From AC-43 sp963728855 (GTDB lineage Bacteria > Actinomycetota > Actinomycetes > Mycobacteriales > Micromonosporaceae), in the NCBI GenBank assembly GCA_963728855.1, contig CAVSLN010000007.1:620001-684000 (forward strand): a DNA stretch of 64,000 nt. The letters run 5' to 3'. Positions 22,888-31,300 of the stretch are shown here, one piece after another. Every line of letters begins with the position of its first letter. Position 1 is the first letter of the stretch. Under the pieces are notes generated by a model. It saw only the letters and a list, made by a program, of their open reading frames with translations. It made no database searches and was not told the origin of the DNA. The translations under genes and the position numbers were made by a program.

Positions 22888-24492
22888 GTGACGCGCCCCG
22901 TGACCCACCTTCGTACCCGGGTGGTGGCCGCCCTCGTGGCGTTCGTCCTCGTGCTCCAGGTACCCGGGCCCGCGTACGCGGCCAGCCACGACCGCATCGA
23001 GGGCTCGGGTTCGTCGTGGAGCGCCAACGCGGTGAACCAGTGGATCGCCGACGTGGAGCCGCAGGGGCTGCAGGTCGTGTTCACCTCGACCGGCTCGGCG
23101 CAGGGCCGCAAGGACTTCGCGCTGCGTACGGTGGACTACGCGGTGACCGACATCCCGTACCTGAACAGGGCCGACTCGCACACCGGCGAGGTGGACAACT
23201 CCGGCGGCCGGCCGTACGCGTACCTGCCGATCGTGGCCGGCGGGACCTCCTTCCCCTACCAGGTACGGGTCGCCGGGCAGCTGGTGCGCAACATCCGGCT
23301 GGGCGGCCGGACCCTCGCCCGGATCTTCACCGGGCAGATCACCAACTGGAACGACCCGGCGATCACCTCGGACAACAACGGGCGGCAGCTGCCGTCCCTG
23401 AAGATCACACCGGTCGTGCACTCCGAGGGCTCCGGCTCGACCGCGCAGTTCACCGCGTACCTGGCCAAGACGTTCCCCGACCTGTGGCGACCCTTCACCG
23501 GCAGCGCCGACCAGACCGAGTACTACCCGGCCAAGAACGGCATGGTCGCGCAGAACGGCTCGGACGGCGTGATGAACTACGTGACCTCCGGCGCGGCCAA
23601 CGGCGCGATCGGGTACGACGAGTACTCGTACGCGCGCAACGCCGACTACCCGGTGGCGAAGCTGGAGAACGCGGCCGGGTACTTCACGCTGCCCGACCAG
23701 TACAACGTGGCGAAGTCGCTGACCCAGGCGGTCATCGACAACGACCCGAACTCGCCGACCTACCTGATCCAGAAGCTGGACAACGTCTACAAGTACGACG
23801 ACAAGCGCACCTACCCGCTGTCGTCGTACTCGTACATGCTGCTGCCCATCGGCAACGACAGCACCGAGGTGAAGCTGCGCGGCGCCACGGCCAAGCGGCA
23901 GACGCTGGTGGACTTCCTCTACTACGCGATCTGTACCGGCCAGCGGGAGATGGGCCCGATCGGCTACTCGCCCCTGCCGATCAACCTGGTGAACGCGGGC
24001 TTCGACCAGATCCAGAAGCTCAAGACCGCCGACCCGAAGGTGGACATCACCCGCCGGGACGTGAGCACCTGCAACAACCCGACGTTCATCGCCGGCCACC
24101 CGGAGCGCAACTACCTGGCGGAGATCGCCCCGTTCCCGCCGGAGTGCGACCGGCGCGGACAGGGTCCGTGTGCGGGGGGCAGCGGCCCGAACGGCAGCGG
24201 TGGCGGTGCGGCGGCCAACGGTAACGGCGCGGGCGGGGGCGCGGGTGGCGGCGCGGGCGGGCCGCAGATCGACCCGGACACCGGCCTGCCCATCGCCGGT
24301 ACGGGCGGCAGCGCGGGTGCCGGCGACGGTGGGGGCGGGGATGCCGGTGGCTCCGCGGGTGACCTCGCCGCCGCGCGGTCCAGCGGGATGACCAGCGTCC
24401 TCGCCCCGCTCGCCGTCCTGGAGCTGCTCGCCCTGCTGGTCGTACCCGTGCTGCTCAACCAGCGGTACCGGCGTCGGCGGGACGAGCAATGA
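22888..24492 (+). CDS. Membrane-anchored PstS-like binding protein
   Basis: 534 residues, GTG start after TTGGAGG. Signal peptide to about AYA-AS. Residues ~30-420 are a PstS-type fold: EGSGSSWSANAVNQWI, STGSAQGRKDFALRTVDYAV, then LARIFTGQITNWNDPAIT and the ligand loop SEGSGSTAQFTAYL. PDLW and WNDPAI are standard in phosphate-binding proteins. A Gly/Ala/Asn linker (~425-500) leads to a hydrophobic segment (LAPLAVLELLALLVVPVLL) and a basic tail, so the protein is held in the membrane by its C-terminus rather than by a lipid. It is the most PstS-like of the three binding proteins of this operon and a probable donor for the importer. Confidence 0.8.
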   Translation: MTRPVTHLRTRVVAALVAFVLVLQVPGPAYAASHDRIEGSGSSWSANAVNQWIADVEPQGLQVVFTSTGSAQGRKDFALRTVDYAVTDIPYLNRADSHTGEVDNSGGRPYAYLPIVAGGTSFPYQVRVAGQLVRNIRLGGRTLARIFTGQITNWNDPAITSDNNGRQLPSLKITPVVHSEGSGSTAQFTAYLAKTFPDLWRPFTGSADQTEYYPAKNGMVAQNGSDGVMNYVTSGAANGAIGYDEYSYARNADYPVAKLENAAGYFTLPDQYNVAKSLTQAVIDNDPNSPTYLIQKLDNVYKYDDKRTYPLSSYSYMLLPIGNDSTEVKLRGATAKRQTLVDFLYYAICTGQREMGPIGYSPLPINLVNAGFDQIQKLKTADPKVDITRRDVSTCNNPTFIAGHPERNYLAEIAPFPPECDRRGQGPCAGGSGPNGSGGGAAANGNGAGGGAGGGAGGPQIDPDTGLPIAGTGGSAGAGDGGGGDAGGSAGDLAAARSSGMTSVLAPLAVLELLALLVVPVLLNQRYRRRRDEQ

Positions 24493-24541
24493 GCGAGGTG
24501 GCGCACCGAGCGCGGAGCGGAGCGACAAGGGAGGTAACGCC

Positions 24542-27340
24542 GTGACGCGGGCCGCCAAGATCCGGCTGCGCCTCGCCTCGGTCGGCGTCGCGCTGCTGGT
24601 GCTCGCGGTATCCACATTCCTGCCCGGCAGCCTGGGCCAGGTGGCCAGCGCGGCCCCGGGCGCGCCGGCGTTCACCGCCACCAAGACGGTGACCCGGTCG
24701 CACCTCAACGCCGACGGGTCATCGACGACTGTCGACACGAAGGCCGTCACTCTCTCCGTCAGCCAGACGCAGGCGCTGCGCGGGCGGCAGCAGGTCGAGG
24801 TGACCTGGAGCGGCGCGCGCCAGTCCGGCGGGCTGATCTCCGACCCGAACTCCGCGTCGGCCGCCGAGCAGGAGTACCCGGTGGTGCTGCTCGAGTGCCG
24901 GGGGATCGACTCGCCGTCCGCGCCGCCGGGGCAGCGGCTGGACCCGAGCACGTGCTGGACCCGTACCCCGGAGGACAGGTACCTGGCGAGCTTCGCGACC
25001 GCGTTCCCCGCGTGGCGCACCGACCGGTACGCGGACCCGGCCCAGCGGCGCGGCGTGGTGGGCGCCCCGGACTCGTCGGTGTGCGTCACCGGCGGCCTGG
25101 CCCAGCGGTTCGTCCCGTTCACCTCGGCCGCCGGTGCGACCTTCTACTACGGGCCCACCGGTGTCTGCGGCATGCCGCCGGAAGGCGTGACCGTCGAGGA
25201 CAGCGCGGCGCCGCCGACCAACAACACGTACGGGTCGACCGGGCCCGACGGCAAGGGCAGCGCCAAGTTCGTCGTGTGGACGGCAGCCGAGCATTCCTCG
25301 CTCGGCTGCTCCAACACCGTGCCGTGCGCCCTCGTGGCGATTCCGATCATGGGCATCAGCTGCGACGTCACCGCCGGGTCGCTGCCCGTGGAGGACCGGC
25401 CGGCGGCCGGCGACGAGGCGGCGGCGGCCAAGACGGACTGCTGGGCGGCCGGCAAGTACAAGCCCGGCGCGCCGGCCACCACCCCGGGCGACTTCTCGAC
25501 GTTCGACCTGGCCGCGAGCGGCCTGCTGTGGTGGAGCGCCTCGAACTGGCGCAACCGGATCACCGTACCGCTGACGTTCGGGCCGCCCGCCAACGTCTGC
25601 GACCTGGTCGACACCCGGGCGCCGCTGAGCGTCTTCGGCTCCGAGCCGGCCGGGCGGGCGACGGCGCAGTGGTCGGCGGCGTTCTGCCAGGACCCCACCA
25701 AGTACAAGCTCCAGCACGTGCGTACGGGTGAACCGCAGGCGAAGAGCGCGCTCGCGAGCGGTACCATCCCGGCCGCGCTGATCAGCCGACCACCCGACGG
25801 CGGGTACGCGACACCGACCGTCAACGCGCCGATCGCGGTGACCGGCTTCGCCATCACGTACGCCATCGACGACCCGAAGGGCAACCAGTACCCCAACCTC
25901 AGGCTCACCCCGCGCCTGCTCGCCAAGCTGCTGTCGGAGTCGTACTGGAGCCTCGAAGCGGTGAAGATCGCGCTGGGCGGCCTCCCCGCGAACGACCCCC
26001 GGCGGGCCTTGCTGCGCAACCCCAGGGACATGTCGCTCGACCCGGAGTTCATGGCGCTCAACCCGGGCATCAACACGACGCAGCAGGTGCAGTCCGCCGC
26101 CAGCCTGCTGGCCCTGTCCGGCAACGCCGACACGATGTACGCGCTGACCTCGTACCTCAACACGGACCCCGAGGCGCGGGCGTTCCTCGACGGCACCCCG
26201 GACCCGTGGGGCATGGTGGTGAACCCGAAGTACAAGAACCTGGCGCTGCCGAGGGAGACCTGGCCGCTGCTCGACGACCTGCCGATGCCGCTGGTCCAGG
26301 ACAGCGACACGGCGGTCTGCCTGAACACCGCCACGAACGACGCGCAGAACATCCCGATCATGCCGCTGATCGCCGCGCCGGTGGCGAGCCTCGGGATCAT
26401 CGCGCTCACCATGCAGTACGCGATCGCCAACTCGTCGGCGAGCCACTGCGTCCCGCCGTCAGTGGACCTGCGCAACCCGGCCGGGCACCGGTACGGCGGC
26501 AGCTTCAAGCCGCAGGGCCGCCAGCCGCCGGGCAGCCGGTTCGTGCTCGGGCTGACCAGCCTCGGAGACGCCGAGTACCTCGGGCTGACCTCGGCGCTGC
26601 TGCAGAGCGACGCGAGCGACGTGGGTGCGAAGTTCACCAACGGCAACGGCCGGCACTTCGTCGCGCCGACCAACCAGTCGCTCGCCAAGGCGATGAGCCT
26701 GACCACCGGGGACAGCACCACGCACACCTGGCCGATCCCGTACGACAAGCTGCGCACGGCGGCGGGTGCCGGCGCGTACCCGGGGACCATGGTCGTGTAC
26801 GCGGCCGTGCCGACCATCGGCCTGGACAGCCTGGTCGCGGCCCAGCTCGGCAAGCTGCTGCGCTTCGCGGCCGGGCCGGGACAGCAGCAGGGCTTCGAAC
26901 CGGGGCAGGTGCCGCCCGGGTTCCTGCCGATGACCGAGGCGAACGGGCTCGGCGGGCTCGCCTCGCACACGGTCGACGCGGCCGCGGCCGTCGAGGCGCA
27001 GAAGGGCGCGACCCAGAACGCACCGCCGCCGCCGGATGGCGGCCTCGGCTCGGGGACCGGCGGCGGCGCGGCCGCGGGCGGCGTACCGAACCCGGGTGCC
27101 CCGCTGCCGAGCGCGTCCGGGCAGGCGAGCCCGGGGCCGTACAAGCCGCCGGTGGAGACGGTGTCCTATACCAGGGCCACCGTCTCCGGGCTCGCCGGCT
27201 GGGCGATGCCGGTTGCCGCATTGGTCGGGCTGCTGGCCATCGTCGTCGCCGTGGTCACCCCGACCGGAACGGTGCTGCGGATGACCTCCAGCATCCAGGC
27301 GCGGCTGAAGATACTCGGCGAGCTGAGGAGCCGATCATGA
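24542..27340 (+). CDS. Large anchored surface protein with a PstS-like lobe
   Basis: 932 residues, GTG start after GGGAGG. Signal peptide (ALLVLAVSTFLPGSLGQVASA), ~850 extracellular residues with about ten Cys in the first half (ECRGIDSP, STCW, SLGCSNTVPCALVAIPI), a Pro/Gly linker, a C-terminal transmembrane helix (LAGWAMPVAALVGLLAIVVAVV) and a basic tail. The centre, ALASGTIPAALISRPPDGG through ITYAIDDPKGNQYPNLRLT then PRLLAKLLSESYWS, follows the pattern of the second lobe of PstS-type proteins (a strand, then LT-x-x-LLAKL). Cys-rich first third: no match that I recognise. It ends with an ATGA overlap onto the sortase-fold gene. Possibly a scaffold or a receptor for a bulky ligand. Confidence 0.55.
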   Translation: MTRAAKIRLRLASVGVALLVLAVSTFLPGSLGQVASAAPGAPAFTATKTVTRSHLNADGSSTTVDTKAVTLSVSQTQALRGRQQVEVTWSGARQSGGLISDPNSASAAEQEYPVVLLECRGIDSPSAPPGQRLDPSTCWTRTPEDRYLASFATAFPAWRTDRYADPAQRRGVVGAPDSSVCVTGGLAQRFVPFTSAAGATFYYGPTGVCGMPPEGVTVEDSAAPPTNNTYGSTGPDGKGSAKFVVWTAAEHSSLGCSNTVPCALVAIPIMGISCDVTAGSLPVEDRPAAGDEAAAAKTDCWAAGKYKPGAPATTPGDFSTFDLAASGLLWWSASNWRNRITVPLTFGPPANVCDLVDTRAPLSVFGSEPAGRATAQWSAAFCQDPTKYKLQHVRTGEPQAKSALASGTIPAALISRPPDGGYATPTVNAPIAVTGFAITYAIDDPKGNQYPNLRLTPRLLAKLLSESYWSLEAVKIALGGLPANDPRRALLRNPRDMSLDPEFMALNPGINTTQQVQSAASLLALSGNADTMYALTSYLNTDPEARAFLDGTPDPWGMVVNPKYKNLALPRETWPLLDDLPMPLVQDSDTAVCLNTATNDAQNIPIMPLIAAPVASLGIIALTMQYAIANSSASHCVPPSVDLRNPAGHRYGGSFKPQGRQPPGSRFVLGLTSLGDAEYLGLTSALLQSDASDVGAKFTNGNGRHFVAPTNQSLAKAMSLTTGDSTTHTWPIPYDKLRTAAGAGAYPGTMVVYAAVPTIGLDSLVAAQLGKLLRFAAGPGQQQGFEPGQVPPGFLPMTEANGLGGLASHTVDAAAAVEAQKGATQNAPPPPDGGLGSGTGGGAAAGGVPNPGAPLPSASGQASPGPYKPPVETVSYTRATVSGLAGWAMPVAALVGLLAIVVAVVTPTGTVLRMTSSIQARLKILGELRSRS

Positions 27341-28281
27341 CCGCGGTGCAGACCGGGCTCCGGCCGGCGGCCGGCGAGCCGACGATCGAGCTCGGCGCGC
27401 CCGTACCGGCGCCGGTGTGGGGACAGCGGCCGCGGCGCGAGCCGCTGCCGGCGGCCGCCGTCGCGGTCACCCGGGTGGCGGTCGGCCTGGCGCTGCTCGC
27501 GCTGTGGACGGTGTTCTTCACGCTGGCGCTGGGCGGCCTGGAGACGGCGCGCAGCCAGCAGCTGCTGTACGGGCAGCTGCGCCAGCACATCGCCGAACAG
27601 ACCGAGCCGATCGGCGGCCGGATCGCCCCCGGTACGCCGGTCGCGCTCATCGAGGCGCCGGCGATCGGCATGCGGTACGTGGTCGTCGAGGGTACCGCTC
27701 CTGGTGACCTGCTCGCCGGCCCGGGGCACCGGCGCGATACCCCGCTGCCCGGCCAGGTCGGCTGGAGCAGGCTGTACGGGCGCGCCTCCACGTTCGGTGG
27801 CCCCTTCGGCCGGATCACCGAGCTGCGCAGGGGCGACACCATCACGGTCACCACCGGGCAGGGCACCTTCGACTACCGGGTCGAGGCGGTACGGCACGCC
27901 GGCGACCCGAACCCGGCGCCCCTGGCCACCGGCGCCGGCCGGCTGACCCTCGCGACCGCGGAGGGGACGAGCTGGCGGCGCGGCTGGGCACCGAACCGGG
28001 TCGTGTACGTGGACGCCGCCCTGGAGGGCACGCCGCAGCCCGCCCCGGCGGGCCGGCCGACGGGCGTACCGAAGGAGGAGACGGCGATCGCGTCGGACAC
28101 CGGGGCGCTCGTACCCCTTGTGCTGTGGCTGCAGGTGCTGCTCCTCGCCGCCCTGGCGGCAGCCTGGGCGACCGCCCGCTGGGGTGGCCCGCAGACCTGG
28201 CTGACCTGCGCGCCGGTCGTGCTCGCCGCCCTCTGGGGCGCCAGCGAGAGCGCCGCCCAGCTCCTGCCGAACCTCATGTGA
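27337..28281 (+). CDS. Sortase-fold membrane protein lacking catalytic Cys and His (pseudosortase)
   Basis: 314 residues. One N-terminal transmembrane helix (~46-66) and two at the C-terminus (~257-300) enclose a domain (~75-230) with the layout of class E-type sortases: GPGHRRDTPLPGQVGWSRLYG, GGPFGRITELRRGDTITV, FDYRVEAV and RLTLATAEG. In active sortases the third part of the first motif reads AGHR; here it is YGRA (Arg 149 at the His place), and the TxTC of the catalytic strand is LATA (Ala 208 for Cys). Only the C-terminal Arg (NRVV, ~221) remains. It should not be a transpeptidase, and may bind or position the operon surface proteins. Confidence 0.75.
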   Translation: MTAVQTGLRPAAGEPTIELGAPVPAPVWGQRPRREPLPAAAVAVTRVAVGLALLALWTVFFTLALGGLETARSQQLLYGQLRQHIAEQTEPIGGRIAPGTPVALIEAPAIGMRYVVVEGTAPGDLLAGPGHRRDTPLPGQVGWSRLYGRASTFGGPFGRITELRRGDTITVTTGQGTFDYRVEAVRHAGDPNPAPLATGAGRLTLATAEGTSWRRGWAPNRVVYVDAALEGTPQPAPAGRPTGVPKEETAIASDTGALVPLVLWLQVLLLAALAAAWATARWGGPQTWLTCAPVVLAALWGASESAAQLLPNLM

Positions 28282-28300
28282 GCGGGGATATGGTGCGGGG

Positions 28301-29461
28301 ATGACCGCCTACCTCCCCACCCCCGCCGACCGCTTCTCCTTCGGGCTCTGGACGGTCGGCTGGCCGGCGCGCGACATGTTCGGCGACGCCTCCCGGGCGC
28401 CACTCGACCCGGTGGAGGCCGTGCACCACCTCGCCGGGCTGGGCGCCTACGGGGTCAGCTTCCACGACGACGACGTGGTCCCGTTCGGCAGCGACGAGAC
28501 CACGCGCGACGGGCTGGTCGCCCGGTTCCGCAAGGCGCTGGACGTGACCGGCCTGGTGGTGTCGATGATGACCACCAACCTGTTCAGCCATCCCGTGTTC
28601 AAGGACGGCGCCTTCACCGCGAACGACCGCGCGGTACGCCGGTTCGCGCTCGCCAAGGTGGCCCGCAACCTTGACCTCGCCGCCGAGCTGGGCGCGCCGA
28701 CCTACGTGCTGTGGGGCGGGCGGGAGGGCGCCGAGTCCGGTGCCGCCAAGGACGTCGCCGCCGCGCTCGACCGGTACCGGGAGGCGCTCGACCTGCTGTG
28801 CGCCTACCTGCGCGAGCGCGGGTACGACATCCGCTTCGCCATCGAGCCGAAGCCCAACGAGCCGCGCGGGGATATCCTGCTGCCCACGATCGGGCACGCG
28901 CTGGCCTTCATCGGCAGCCTCGACGAGCCGGACCGGGTGGGTCTCAACCCGGAGGTCGGGCACGAGGAGATGGCCGGGCTCAACTTCGCCCACGGCATCG
29001 TCCAGGCGCTCTGGCACGGCAAGCTCTTCCACGTCGACCTGAACGGGCAGCACGGCCCCCGCTTCGACCAGGACCTGCGGTTCGGCGCCGGCAACCTGCG
29101 CGGGGCGTTCTGGACCGTCGACGCGCTGGAGTCCGGCGGGTACGCCGGGCCGCGGCACTTCGACTACAAGCCGCCCCGGACGGAGGACTCCGCCGGGGTG
29201 TGGGAGACCGCCGCGGCCTGCATGCGCAACTACCTGATCCTGCGGGAGCGGGCCGCGGCGTTCCGGGCCGACCCGGCCGTACGGCAGGCGCTGGCCGACG
29301 CGCGCGTCGAGGAGCTGCGCGAGCCGACCCTGGCGCCGGGGGAGAGCCTCGCCGACCTGCGCGCCGAGCGGCCCGACATCGCCGGGCTGGCCGCCCGCGG
29401 GATGGCCTTCGAACGGCTGGACCAGCTCGCGATGGAGCACCTGCTCGGCGTACGCGGGTAG
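28301..29461 (+). CDS. xylA: Xylose isomerase
   Basis: 386 residues, the usual actinomycete length. It interconverts D-xylose and D-xylulose (and glucose/fructose) with two divalent metals in the cytoplasm. Visible: SFHDDDVVPFG (catalytic His), WGGREG, EPKPNEPRGDILLPTIGHA (metal-binding Glu), NPEVGHEEMAGLNF and KLFHVDLNGQ, then the metal Asp residues in RFDQDLRFG. GGTGCGGGG lies before the ATG. No xylB kinase or transporter adjoins it: the gene stands between the surface operon and the pst regulator, so it looks like an independent unit. Confidence 0.95.
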   Translation: MTAYLPTPADRFSFGLWTVGWPARDMFGDASRAPLDPVEAVHHLAGLGAYGVSFHDDDVVPFGSDETTRDGLVARFRKALDVTGLVVSMMTTNLFSHPVFKDGAFTANDRAVRRFALAKVARNLDLAAELGAPTYVLWGGREGAESGAAKDVAAALDRYREALDLLCAYLRERGYDIRFAIEPKPNEPRGDILLPTIGHALAFIGSLDEPDRVGLNPEVGHEEMAGLNFAHGIVQALWHGKLFHVDLNGQHGPRFDQDLRFGAGNLRGAFWTVDALESGGYAGPRHFDYKPPRTEDSAGVWETAAACMRNYLILRERAAAFRADPAVRQALADARVEELREPTLAPGESLADLRAERPDIAGLAARGMAFERLDQLAMEHLLGVRG

Positions 29462-29476
29462 CGACCGCGCCCGAAC

Positions 29477-29494
29477 CCGGCGCCCCCGCGCCGG
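29477..29494. terminator. Hairpin between xylA and the pst operon
   Basis: Stem CCGGCGC/GCGCCGG with a CCCC loop in the 94-base gap between two convergent genes. Could serve as terminator in either direction. Confidence 0.45.
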
Positions 29495-29555
29495 ACTGCC
29501 GCGGGCCCCCGGCGCCGGACAGCGGCGAGCAGGGCGCCGCGGAACGAGGTCGGCC

Positions 29556-30356
29556 TCAGCCCGAACCTCTTGCCGAGATCACGTCGTTGGCTGGTTCGGC
29601 TCCGACGGCCTGACCGCTGCCCAGGGCTGGCGGCGGAACGAAGCGGTAGCCGAGGCCGCGGACGGTCACGATGATCTGAGGGTCCCGCTGGTCGTCGCCG
29701 AGCCGCTTGCGGAGTCGCTTGATGTGGACGGTGAGGGTGTTCGACGCGTCGCTGGCCAGGCCGCTCCAGACGCTGTCATAGATCTGCTCGCGGGTGACCA
29801 CGCGGTCCACGTGGATCATGAAGAACCGGAGCAGGTGGTACTCACGAAGCGGAAGCCGGATGGCTCGGCCGTGCAGGCGAACCTCCAGGGTGGCGGGGTC
29901 GAGGCGAAGTCCGCCACATTCGAGTACGGGTTCCAGCGTGCCGATGGTTTCCGGTCGAATCGACCGGAGGATCGGGATCAGCTCGGGAAGGCGGTAGGGC
30001 CGGGCGATGCAGGCCGTCGCGCCGGCCACCAGGGCGGCGCTGGCGTAGTCGCCCTCGCCGATCCCGACGCCGACCACGGTGGGAGTATCGGTGTGCTTGC
30101 AGATGGCGCTGACGAAGCTGCTGCTGCTGACATCGCCGGGAGCCGCCGCCACGACAACGGCGTCGGGCCGCATCGTTCCGGCGAGCACCAGGGCCTCTGC
30201 CGGGTCCGCGCAGAGCTTCACCTCGACATGCTGACGGGTGAGCTCCGCGACCAGCGGGCCGTCGGCGTCCAGCGTCGGATCGGCGATGAGCAGGAGGAAG
30301 CTGGGGCGCCAGCCATCAGGTGCCCGGGAAAGCTCATCGGAGTTCGAGGGCAACAC
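29556..30356 (-). CDS. OmpR/PhoB-type transcription factor with degenerate receiver domain
   Basis: 266 residues. The C-terminal ~100 are an intact winged-helix output domain (LPLREYHLLRFFMIHVDRVV, then the recognition helix NTLTVHIKRLRKRLG and wing TVRGLGYRFV). The N-terminal ~125 resemble a receiver (FLLLIADP start, GATACIARPYRLPEL end with the Lys-Pro region altered), but the phosphorylation site reads PDAVVVAAAPGD, with Ala where Asp is needed. It therefore probably is not switched by a classical kinase, and none is nearby. It lies 12 bases after pstB and is likely co-transcribed with pst, where a phosphate-linked signal is the natural guess. Confidence 0.8.
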   Translation of the reverse strand: MLPSNSDELSRAPDGWRPSFLLLIADPTLDADGPLVAELTRQHVEVKLCADPAEALVLAGTMRPDAVVVAAAPGDVSSSSFVSAICKHTDTPTVVGVGIGEGDYASAALVAGATACIARPYRLPELIPILRSIRPETIGTLEPVLECGGLRLDPATLEVRLHGRAIRLPLREYHLLRFFMIHVDRVVTREQIYDSVWSGLASDASNTLTVHIKRLRKRLGDDQRDPQIIVTVRGLGYRFVPPPALGSGQAVGAEPANDVISARGSG

Positions 30357-30368
30357 CCGTGGCTCGTC

Positions 30369-31298
30369 CTATCCGAACCGGCCGGTGATGTAGTCCTCGG
30401 TCCGCTTGTCCGTCGGGTTGGTGAAGATCCTGGTCGTCTCGTTGAACTCGACCAGGCGGCCGTGCCGGACCTGCTTCTCGTCGACCTCCGCGGTGAAGAA
30501 CGCCGTGTAGTGGCTGACCCGGGCCGCCTGCTGCATGTTGTGCGTGACGATCACGATCGTGTACGTGGTCGCCAGCTCGTGCATCAGGTCCTCGATCCGG
30601 CCGGTGGCGATCGGGTCCAGCGCCGAGCACGGCTCGTCCATCAGGATCACGTCCGGCTTGACGGCGATCGTACGGGCGATGCACAGTCGCTGCTGCTGGC
30701 CGCCGGACAGGGCCATGCCACTGGTCCTGAGCTTGTCCTTCACCTCGTCCCACAGGGCTGCCCCGGTGAGCGCCTCCTCGACCATGTCGTCCATGTTGCC
30801 CTTGATGCCATTGATCTTGATCCCGTACGCGACGTTCTCGTAGATCGACTTCGGGAACGGGTTGGGCTTCTGGAAGACCATGCCGATGTTGCGGCGGACC
30901 TGGATCGGATCCACGCCGCGGGCGTAGATGTCCTGCCCGAGGTAGGTGATGGTGCCGGCAACCCGGGCGCCGCGGACCAGGTCGTTCATCCGGTTCAACG
31001 ACCGCAGGATCGTCGACTTGCCGCAGCCGGACGGCCCGATCATCGCGGTGATCTGGTTCTGCCGTACGGGCAGGGTCGTGCCGCGCACCGCCTCGTACGC
31101 GCCGTAGAAGACGCTGACGTCCCGCAGGTCCATCAGCGGCATACCGGCGCCGGACGGCTGATGTTCCGGGCTGTCTGGGCGAAGGCCGCCCGACCGGGTG
31201 TCGATGTGCACGGAGGGTCGTTCGTTGGTAGCCGTCATCGGTGTCACCTCGGGGGTTCGCGGCCGGCCGGTCAACGGGGCGGGTGCAGGGGTGGTCAT
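30369..31298 (-). CDS. pstB: Phosphate ABC transporter ATPase PstB
   Basis: 309 residues from ATG 31298, or 289 from ATG 31238, which has the better ribosome site (GAGGTGA at 7 bases); canonical PstB is about 260, so the N-terminal ~55 residues are extra in either case. Walker A IGPSGCGKSTILRSLNRM, FQKPNPFPKSI, LSGGQQQRLCIAR, LMDEPCSALDP and VTHNMQQAARVS are all in place. It energises high-affinity phosphate import with PstA and PstC. Gap to pstA is two bases, so the operon is tightly coupled. Confidence 0.95.
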   Translation of the reverse strand: MTTPAPAPLTGRPRTPEVTPMTATNERPSVHIDTRSGGLRPDSPEHQPSGAGMPLMDLRDVSVFYGAYEAVRGTTLPVRQNQITAMIGPSGCGKSTILRSLNRMNDLVRGARVAGTITYLGQDIYARGVDPIQVRRNIGMVFQKPNPFPKSIYENVAYGIKINGIKGNMDDMVEEALTGAALWDEVKDKLRTSGMALSGGQQQRLCIARTIAVKPDVILMDEPCSALDPIATGRIEDLMHELATTYTIVIVTHNMQQAARVSHYTAFFTAEVDEKQVRHGRLVEFNETTRIFTNPTDKRTEDYITGRFG

Positions 31299-31300
31299 GG

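Noticed and set aside
24270..24310. LPIAGTGG in the anchored PstS-like protein as a sortase sorting signal
   Set aside because: It is ~40 residues before the membrane helix and not of LPXTG/LAXTG form; the protein looks membrane-anchored.
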